The notes below the pieces were generated by a model. The model did not search any database, was not told where the DNA came from, and saw only the letters and a program-made list of their open reading frames with translations. Positions 6,638 through 11,702 of a stretch of DNA of 11,702 nucleotides are shown here, piece by piece. Position numbers and translations under genes: made by a program. This DNA comes from Chthoniobacterales bacterium (GTDB taxonomy: Bacteria; Verrucomicrobiota; Verrucomicrobiia; Chthoniobacterales; JACTMZ01). The stretch lies in contig JAFMJK010000053.1 of NCBI GenBank assembly GCA_017853515.1, positions 1 to 11,702 of the forward strand, read 5' to 3'. The stretch's first letter is position 1. The number at the start of each line of letters is the position of its first letter.

Positions 6638-7843
6638 TCAGCGACGGCAAACAGCTTGGTAAACCTCGGCCGTGCGCGTCGCGATGGCCGCCCAGCTGAA
6701 CTTTTCTTCCACCCGGCGCCGCGCCGCCGCGCCCATCTTGGCACGCAACGAGCCATCGCGCATGAGCTCGTTGACGGCCGAGGCCAGATCGCGGGCGAAA
6801 TTTTCGGCATCGATCGGTTCAAACGGCGCTTCGTCCATCTGCGCGACCGGGACGAGCGTGCCGGTTTCGCCGGGCACGACGACTTCGGGAATCCCGCCAA
6901 CCGCGCTCGCCACCACAGGCACGCCGCAGGCCATGGCTTCGAGATTTATGATGCCGAACGGCTCGTAGATGGACGGACAAACGAAAAGCGCGGCCTGCGA
7001 GTAAAGGGCGATGAGGTCTTGCTTGGGCACCATCTGTTCGATCCAAACGATTCCCTCGCGCGCGGCTTTTGCGGCATCAACCGCATGTTTCATTTCCTCC
7101 GCGATTTCGGGCGTATCCGGCGAACCGGCGCAGAGAACAACCTGAAATCCGGGGTCGAGTTGCCGGATGGCGCGGACAAGATGCACGATTCCTTTCTGCC
7201 GTGTGGTGCGTCCGACGAAGAGAATGTAGGGCGATGCGGCGTCGACACCGTAGCGACGGAGAATCTCCGCATCGTGGCGCGCGACGTATTCGGCCGGATC
7301 AATGCCGTTGTGGATGACGTGCACGCGGGCCGGGTCGACATTGAAGAGGCGCAAGACATCGGCTTTGGTCGACTCGGAAACCGCGATGACCGCGTCGGCC
7401 ATTTCGATGGCGGTCTTTTCCACCCAGCAGGAAAAGTCGTATCCGCCGCCGAGTTGCTCGCGTTTCCACGGACGCAGCGGTTCGAGCGAGTGCACGGTGA
7501 GAACGAGCGGGATGCCGTAATTCTGTTTGAGGAGGATTCCGCCGAGGTGCGTGTACCAAGTGTGCACATGGACGAGATCGGCATCGCAGCCCGCGGCGGC
7601 CATGGCTGCATCGCGCTGCACCGCGCTGAAGACGGAACGCAGGGCCTTCGGACAACCGAACCCCGATTCGTCGGCGGGAAAACCGCGGACGCTCAGATCA
7701 CCCTGGTGCACCCGCTGCCCGCCAAAGCAGCGCACCTCGACCGGCATGAGTCGCGCGAGCTCGCGCGAGAGATATTCCACGTGAACACCCGCACCACCGT
7801 AGACGTTCGGAGGGTATTCGTTGGTCAGGAGGAGGGCTTTCAC
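6638..7843 (-). CDS. glgA: GT4 glycogen synthase family glycosyltransferase (GlgA/GlgM-like)
   Basis: A 401-residue two-domain GT-B glycosyltransferase. The N-terminal nucleotide-sugar synthase signature EYPPNVYGGAGVHVEYLSREL (from residue 9), WYTHLGGILLKQ (96-107), TVHSLEPLRPWKREQLGGGY (116-135) and HNGID (178-182) match the actinobacterial-type glycogen synthase family. That family includes GlgM, which makes alpha-maltose-1-phosphate from ADP-glucose and glucose-1-phosphate. GRTTRQKG (211-218) and the EX7E pair E294 and E302 (YEPFGIINLEAMACG) form the donor site in the C-terminal domain. GTG 7843 is chosen from family N-termini; the frame is open to 7915. Upstream, a hairpin separates AGAAGG from the start. 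No glgC, glgB or glgE is in the window, so plain glycogen synthase versus GlgM cannot be decided. Confidence 0.85.
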   Translation of the reverse strand: MKALLLTNEYPPNVYGGAGVHVEYLSRELARLMPVEVRCFGGQRVHQGDLSVRGFPADESGFGCPKALRSVFSAVQRDAAMAAAGCDADLVHVHTWYTHLGGILLKQNYGIPLVLTVHSLEPLRPWKREQLGGGYDFSCWVEKTAIEMADAVIAVSESTKADVLRLFNVDPARVHVIHNGIDPAEYVARHDAEILRRYGVDAASPYILFVGRTTRQKGIVHLVRAIRQLDPGFQVVLCAGSPDTPEIAEEMKHAVDAAKAAREGIVWIEQMVPKQDLIALYSQAALFVCPSIYEPFGIINLEAMACGVPVVASAVGGIPEVVVPGETGTLVPVAQMDEAPFEPIDAENFARDLASAVNELMRDGSLRAKMGAAARRRVEEKFSWAAIATRTAEVYQAVCRR

Positions 7844-7944
7844 TCCCCCGAGCCTACGCGCTCGGGTTTCCTTCTGAAATTTCAAATTTGCAATCCGAAA
7901 TCGCTGGGTCGCCACTTGACGCCCGTGTTTAGGATGTCGCCCCC
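7844..7944. other. Divergent intergenic region between glgA and dprA
   Basis: It contains an A/T-rich patch unusual for this window, with AAATTT repeated around a C (7877-7889). A TTGAC at 7916-7920 lies 24 bases before dprA, but no -10 box at normal spacing follows it. Neither gene has a clear promoter or strong ribosome-binding site here. Confidence 0.5.
7847..7866 (-). promoter_or_regulatory. Stem-loop directly upstream of the glgA start
   Basis: On the minus strand CCCGAGC (7866-7860), a 6-base loop and GCTCGGG (7853-7847) form a perfect 7-bp stem ending three bases before GTG 7843. An AGAAGG motif lies just upstream of the hairpin. Folding would bring that Shine-Dalgarno-like motif near the start codon, or block the start. 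Regulation is inferred from position only. Confidence 0.35.
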
Positions 7945-9036
7945 ATGAACCACCGCGAGGCCTGCATCACCCTGAACATGATCCCGCTGATGGGACCGGT
8001 GCGGATGCGCCGCCTGCTCGAGGCATTCGGGTCGGCCGAAAAAATCCTCCTGGCGCGCCCCTCGCAACTGACCCAGGTCGACGGCATCAGCGACGCGCTG
8101 GCGCGGAATATCGCGGAATGGGAAAAGCATGCCGACCCGGCGGAGGAGGAGCGCAAGGCGCGAGAGATGGGCGCGCACATCATCACAGCGGAAGACGGAG
8201 AATACCCGCCCCTCCTCCGCGAAATCCACGATCCGCCGATCGTCCTCTACGTGCTCGGCAGCATCGGCGATCGCGACCGCAACGCCGTGGCGGTGGTCGG
8301 TTCGCGCAAAGCGAGCCATTACGCGAGCGAGTGCGCCAAGAAGCTCAGCTTTCAGATGGCCTACGCGGGACTGACCGTGGTGAGCGGGTTGGCCCGCGGG
8401 ATCGACACGGCGGCGCATCAGGGCGCCCTGGCGGCCAAAGGACGCACCATCGCGGTGATCGGCGCAGGCCTGGCCCATCTTTACCCGCCGGAAAACGCGC
8501 AACTGGCCGGGCGCATCGCGGAAAACGGAGCGGTCATTTCCGAATTCCCGATCGGCACCAAACCCGACCGCCAGACGTTTCCCATCCGCAACCGCATCGT
8601 CACCGGCATGTCCTTCGGCGTGCTCGTCGTCGAAGCCGGCGCCAACAGCGGCGCGTTGATCAGCGCGAACATGGCCGCCGAGCAAGGACGCACTCTTTAT
8701 GCCGTGCCCGGGCGCATCGACCAGCCCACGTGCCTCGGCTCGAACCGCCTCATCCAGCAAGGCGCCAAGCTCGTCACGGCGGCCGAAGACATCCTCGATG
8801 ACTTGCCCATGTTGTTCAAAGAGCAGCCCTCGCTGCCCGCCTCGGTCGCGCCCGCCGGACTGACCGGCGAACAGGAAAAAATTCTCGCGGCGATCGGCGC
8901 GGACGAGACATCGGTCGAATCTGTTATCGCGACAAGCGGGTTGACAGCCGCGGTCGTGTCTTCCACGTTGCTCGGCCTTGAAATCCGGCGCTTGGTGAAA
9001 CAACTCCCCGGAAAGCGCTACGTAAAACTCGTCTGA
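7945..9036 (+). CDS. dprA: DNA processing protein DprA (Smf)
   Basis: DprA binds incoming single-stranded DNA in natural transformation and loads RecA onto it. The 363-residue product has an N-terminal helix-hairpin-helix/SAM-like part (about 1-60, with LTQVDGISDALARNI). The central Rossmann-type domain has VVGSRKAS (117-124), SGLARGIDTAAHQGAL (147-162), FPIRNRIVTG (212-221), SGALISANMAAEQGR (235-249) and GSNRLIQQGAKLV (265-277). A C-terminal winged-helix domain (about 305-363) ends RRLVKQLPGKRYVKLV. This three-part layout is standard. Only a weak AGGA lies 13 bases before the ATG. Two bases separate its stop from the topoisomerase start, so the two are almost certainly co-transcribed. Competence genes are absent from the window, so transformation ability is not implied; dprA occurs in most bacteria. 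Confidence 0.95.
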   Translation: MNHREACITLNMIPLMGPVRMRRLLEAFGSAEKILLARPSQLTQVDGISDALARNIAEWEKHADPAEEERKAREMGAHIITAEDGEYPPLLREIHDPPIVLYVLGSIGDRDRNAVAVVGSRKASHYASECAKKLSFQMAYAGLTVVSGLARGIDTAAHQGALAAKGRTIAVIGAGLAHLYPPENAQLAGRIAENGAVISEFPIGTKPDRQTFPIRNRIVTGMSFGVLVVEAGANSGALISANMAAEQGRTLYAVPGRIDQPTCLGSNRLIQQGAKLVTAAEDILDDLPMLFKEQPSLPASVAPAGLTGEQEKILAAIGADETSVESVIATSGLTAAVVSSTLLGLEIRRLVKQLPGKRYVKLV

Positions 9037-9038
9037 AG

Positions 9039-11564
9039 ATGTCCAAAACCCTCGTCATTGCGGAAAAACCGAGCGTGGCCGGCGACCTCGCCAAGGCTCT
9101 CGGCAAATTCAAAAAAGAAAAAGGATACTATGAAGGCGACGACATGGTCATCTCGCATACCGTGGGCCACCTCCTCGAGATCCAGGAACCCGACAGCTTC
9201 AAAGTCGTCCGCGGCAAGTGGTCGCTGGAGAACCTTCCCGTCCTGCCCGACCATTTCGATCTCGTCCCGCGCGAAAAAGCGCAGGAGCAGCTCCGCATCC
9301 TGAAAAAACTCCTCGCCCGCCCCGACGTCGAGGAGGTGATCAACGCCTGCGACGCCGGCCGCGAGGGCGAACTCATCTTCCGCTACGTCGTCCAGCACTT
9401 CAAAAACAAGAAGCCGATCAAGCGCCTCTGGCTGCAGTCCATGACCGCCGACGCCATCCGCGAGGGCTTTGCCCACCTGCGCACCGACGCGGAAATGATC
9501 CCGCTGAGCGAGGCGGCCACCTGCCGCTCGGAAAGCGACTGGCTCGTCGGCATCAACGGCTCGCGGGCCATGACCGCCTTTTACAAGGAATTGCTCGGCG
9601 GCTTCCAAGTCACCCCGGTCGGCCGCGTGCAGACCCCGACTCTGGCCATCCTCGTCGAGCGGGAGGAAAAAATCCGCAATTTCAAACCGCGCGGTTATTT
9701 CGAGCTGCACGGCGAGTTCGGCGTCGCCGCCGGGACTTATGCGGGCAAATGGTTCGACGAAAAATTCAAGAAGTCGGCCGACGAGGACGCCAAAGCCGAG
9801 CGCATCTGGGATCGCGCCAAGGCGGACGAAATCAAGGCGAAGTGCGAGGGCAAAACCGGCACCGTCACGGAGGAGCGCAAGCCGACCACGCAGGCTTCGC
9901 CTCTGCTTTACGATCTGACCACCCTGCAGCGCGAGGCCAACGGACGCTTCGGTTTCAGCGCCAAGCGCACCCTGCAACTGGCCCAATCACTTTACGAGCG
10001 GCACAAAGTCCTCACCTATCCCCGCACCGACTCGCGCTGCCTGCCGGAAGACAACCTTCCCGTGGTGAAAAAAGTCCTCGGCGGCATGGAGGATCCGTCC
10101 CTCGCCCCGCACGCGCGCAAGGCGCTGGACCAAGGTTGGGTCACCAAGACGCCGCGCGTTTTCAACAACGCCAAGGTCAGCGACCACCACGCCATCATCC
10201 CGACCGGCGCGAGCACGGAGAAATTGGACGAATACGAGATGAAGCTCTACGACCTCGTGGCGCGGCGTTTCATCGCGGTCTTTTTTCCGGCGGCCAAATT
10301 CGAGGTGACCAAACGCATCACCACGGTCGAGGGCGAAAAATTCAAGACCGACGGCAAAATCCTCCGCGAACCGGGTTGGCTCGAGGTCTACGGGAAATCG
10401 GCCGCCGGCGAAGACGACGAATCGCTCGTCCCGGTGCAGGAAGGCGAGCCAGCCGAGACCAAATCGATCGAACTCAAGGAACTGCAGACCCGTCCGCCCG
10501 CGCGCTACACCGAAGCCACCCTGCTCTCGGCCATGGAAGGCGCGGGCAAGCTGGTCGACGACGAGGAGTTGCGCGACGCCATGAGCGAGCGCGGACTCGG
10601 CACGCCCGCGACGCGCGCCGCCATCATCGAAGGCCTCCTCACCCAGGAATACATCCGCCGCGAGGGACGCGACCTCGCCGCGTCGGCCAAAGGCATCAAG
10701 CTGATCACCGCCCTGCGGGAGATCAAAATTGAGGCACTGAGTTCCCCCGAGCTGACCGGCGAGTGGGAGCACAAGCTCAAGCAGATCGAAGCCGGGGAAT
10801 TCAAACGCGATGCGTTCATGGAGGAGATCCGCAACCTCGTGGCCAATGTGATCAAGAAGATCAAGGACGCCTCCGGCCACCTGAGCAGCGAGACGATGCG
10901 CGGCAATTTCAAGGATCTCGAAGCCAAGTGCCCGAAGTGCGGCAGCACCGGCGGATTCAAGGAATCCTTCAAGGCCTACGACTGCAAAAATCCCGAATGC
11001 AAACTTGTCGTCTGGAAAACGGTGAGCAGCCGCGAGCTCGAACCCGAGGAAGTGCGCACCCTGCTCGAGACCGGATCGGTCGGTCCGCTCAAGGGTTTCA
11101 AGAGCAAGATGGGACGCCCCTTCGAGGCCAAGCTGGCCCTGAGCGAAGGCACGGAATGGAAAACGACCTTCGACTTCGGCGACGGCGGTGTGCGCAACAA
11201 CGAGCCGTTCAACAAGGAGGCGGCCACGCTCGTCGTCGAAAAATGCCCGGTCTGCGAAAAAGGCGGCATTTATGACGCAGGCAACGCGTTCGCCTGCGAG
11301 CACGGGCTCGGACCCGAGAAAAAGTGCGCCTTCCGCATGGGCAAGATGATCCTGCAACGCGAGATCAGCGCGGATGACGTGCGCAAAATCGCCACCGAAG
11401 GAAAAACCAACCTGCTGACCAAGTTCATCTCGAAGAAGGGCCGTCCTTTCAACGCGTTTCTCACGCTCGACAAGAAGTCCGGCAAGGTCGGGTTCGAGTT
11501 CGAGGAGCGCAAACCGAAGGCGCCGAAGAAGGCCGCCTCCAAGGCCGAGCCGGCGGCGGCGTAG
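9039..11564 (+). CDS. topB: Type IA DNA topoisomerase, topoisomerase III family, with zinc-binding C-terminal repeats
   Basis: Relaxes or decatenates DNA by cutting one strand through a tyrosyl-DNA bond. The 841-residue product begins with a Toprim domain: E9 (VIAEKPSVA), D105, E109 and E111 (NACDAGREGELIF). LVGINGSRAMTA (169-180) and VGRVQTPTLAILVEREE (194-210) follow. The catalytic tyrosine is Y327 in LTYPRTDSR, and SDHHAIIPTG (381-390) and ERGLGTPATRAAIIEGL (517-533) are family hallmarks. Beyond about 620 are two zinc-like sites (C631, C634, C649, C654; and C736, C739, C753, C763), each followed by a similar module (MGRPFEAKLAL, KGRPFNAFLTL). The Lys/Ala-rich end (KPKAPKKAASKAEPAAA) may bind DNA. 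The N-terminal style is TopB, although its position after dprA is that of topA in other bacteria. ATG lies two bases after the dprA stop. Confidence 0.92.
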   Translation: MSKTLVIAEKPSVAGDLAKALGKFKKEKGYYEGDDMVISHTVGHLLEIQEPDSFKVVRGKWSLENLPVLPDHFDLVPREKAQEQLRILKKLLARPDVEEVINACDAGREGELIFRYVVQHFKNKKPIKRLWLQSMTADAIREGFAHLRTDAEMIPLSEAATCRSESDWLVGINGSRAMTAFYKELLGGFQVTPVGRVQTPTLAILVEREEKIRNFKPRGYFELHGEFGVAAGTYAGKWFDEKFKKSADEDAKAERIWDRAKADEIKAKCEGKTGTVTEERKPTTQASPLLYDLTTLQREANGRFGFSAKRTLQLAQSLYERHKVLTYPRTDSRCLPEDNLPVVKKVLGGMEDPSLAPHARKALDQGWVTKTPRVFNNAKVSDHHAIIPTGASTEKLDEYEMKLYDLVARRFIAVFFPAAKFEVTKRITTVEGEKFKTDGKILREPGWLEVYGKSAAGEDDESLVPVQEGEPAETKSIELKELQTRPPARYTEATLLSAMEGAGKLVDDEELRDAMSERGLGTPATRAAIIEGLLTQEYIRREGRDLAASAKGIKLITALREIKIEALSSPELTGEWEHKLKQIEAGEFKRDAFMEEIRNLVANVIKKIKDASGHLSSETMRGNFKDLEAKCPKCGSTGGFKESFKAYDCKNPECKLVVWKTVSSRELEPEEVRTLLETGSVGPLKGFKSKMGRPFEAKLALSEGTEWKTTFDFGDGGVRNNEPFNKEAATLVVEKCPVCEKGGIYDAGNAFACEHGLGPEKKCAFRMGKMILQREISADDVRKIATEGKTNLLTKFISKKGRPFNAFLTLDKKSGKVGFEFEERKPKAPKKAASKAEPAAA

Positions 11565-11571
11565 ACTCGAT

Positions 11572-11591
11572 TCGGCGCCGGGGGACGCCGA
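11572..11591. terminator. Hairpin just after topB, weak terminator candidate
   Basis: TCGGCG (11572-11577) and CGCCGA (11586-11591) form a 6-bp stem with an 8-base loop, eight bases after the topB stop. The stem is flanked by a direct repeat CGATTCG (11568-11574, 11592-11598). No T tract follows, so intrinsic termination is uncertain. Confidence 0.3.
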
Positions 11592-11629
11592 CGATTCGAC
11601 CACATCACCTTCTACCAAGTCCCAAAAAC

Positions 11630-11676
11630 TTTTCGGACGTTGCTGCCTGAGGTAGGGACGAGCGGCCCGCTCGTCC
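11630..11676. repeat. Possible intergenic repeat: TTTTCGGACGT plus perfect 10-bp palindrome
   Basis: TTTTCGGACGT (11630-11640) also occurs at 5699-5709; both are followed closely by CTGCC, AGGT and a strong palindrome. Here the palindrome is GGACGAGCGG (11656-11665), one C, and CCGCTCGTCC (11667-11676). It could be one member of an interspersed repeat family that sits after genes. It lacks a T tract. Nothing else is seen up to the window end. Confidence 0.45.
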
Positions 11677-11702
11677 GCTCTGTTTCCAACGGACACGCGA
11701 GC

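Noticed and set aside
7916..7936. TTGAC plus TAGGAT upstream of dprA as a sigma70 promoter
   Set aside because: The gap between the two hexamers is about eight or nine bases, much too short.
6452..7948. Plus-strand open frame of 498 codons opposite vapB and glgA
   Set aside because: It spans the promoter and parts of two well-supported minus-strand genes and has no family-like segments.
9987..11696. Minus-strand open frame of 569 codons opposite topB
   Set aside because: Antisense shadow of a topoisomerase with an intact catalytic motif; biased composition, no motif.

Overview
The window is a GC-rich bacterial chromosome segment made mostly of core metabolic and information-processing genes on both strands, with two small type II toxin-antitoxin modules inserted among them. 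The gene complement does not fix the phylum. The protein styles, the scarcity of strong Shine-Dalgarno sites and the palindromic intergenic repeats would fit Verrucomicrobiota or a related PVC lineage; this is a low-confidence inference. There is no tRNA, rRNA, CRISPR array, transposase or phage gene.

Layout. (1) 1-604, minus: a ribbon-helix-helix-like antitoxin and a PIN-domain VapC toxin that runs off the left edge, with an ATGA stop/start overlap and a palindrome over the probable promoter. (2) 660-4220, minus: a probable four-gene operon in the order agmatine deiminase, accB, accC, thiE. It joins polyamine metabolism, the biotin carboxyl carrier and biotin carboxylase of acetyl-CoA carboxylase, and thiamine phosphate synthase; thiE starts on a GTG inside the accC stop. 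(3) 4221-4300: a short divergent control region with a perfect 12-bp inverted repeat and a competing hairpin. (4) 4301-5698, plus: miaB, tRNA methylthiotransferase. (5) 5699-5898: no gene, but a densely structured palindromic element and a second hairpin between convergent genes. (6) 5899-6586, minus: a second, unrelated vapBC module whose promoter and operator suggest a leaderless antitoxin mRNA. (7) 6638-7843, minus: a GT4 glycogen synthase/GlgM-type glycosyltransferase. (8) 7844-7944: a divergent intergenic region containing an A/T-rich patch. (9) 7945-11564, plus: dprA followed two bases later by a type IA topoisomerase of the topoisomerase III family with zinc-binding C-terminal repeats. 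(10) 11565-11702: no gene, two hairpins, and an 11-base sequence also found immediately after miaB.

I see no clearly new multi-gene system. The most unusual material is non-coding: the aguA/miaB inverted repeat with mutually exclusive pairings, the nested palindrome after miaB, its partial sequence echo after topB, and the operator-promoter arrangement of the second vapBC module.
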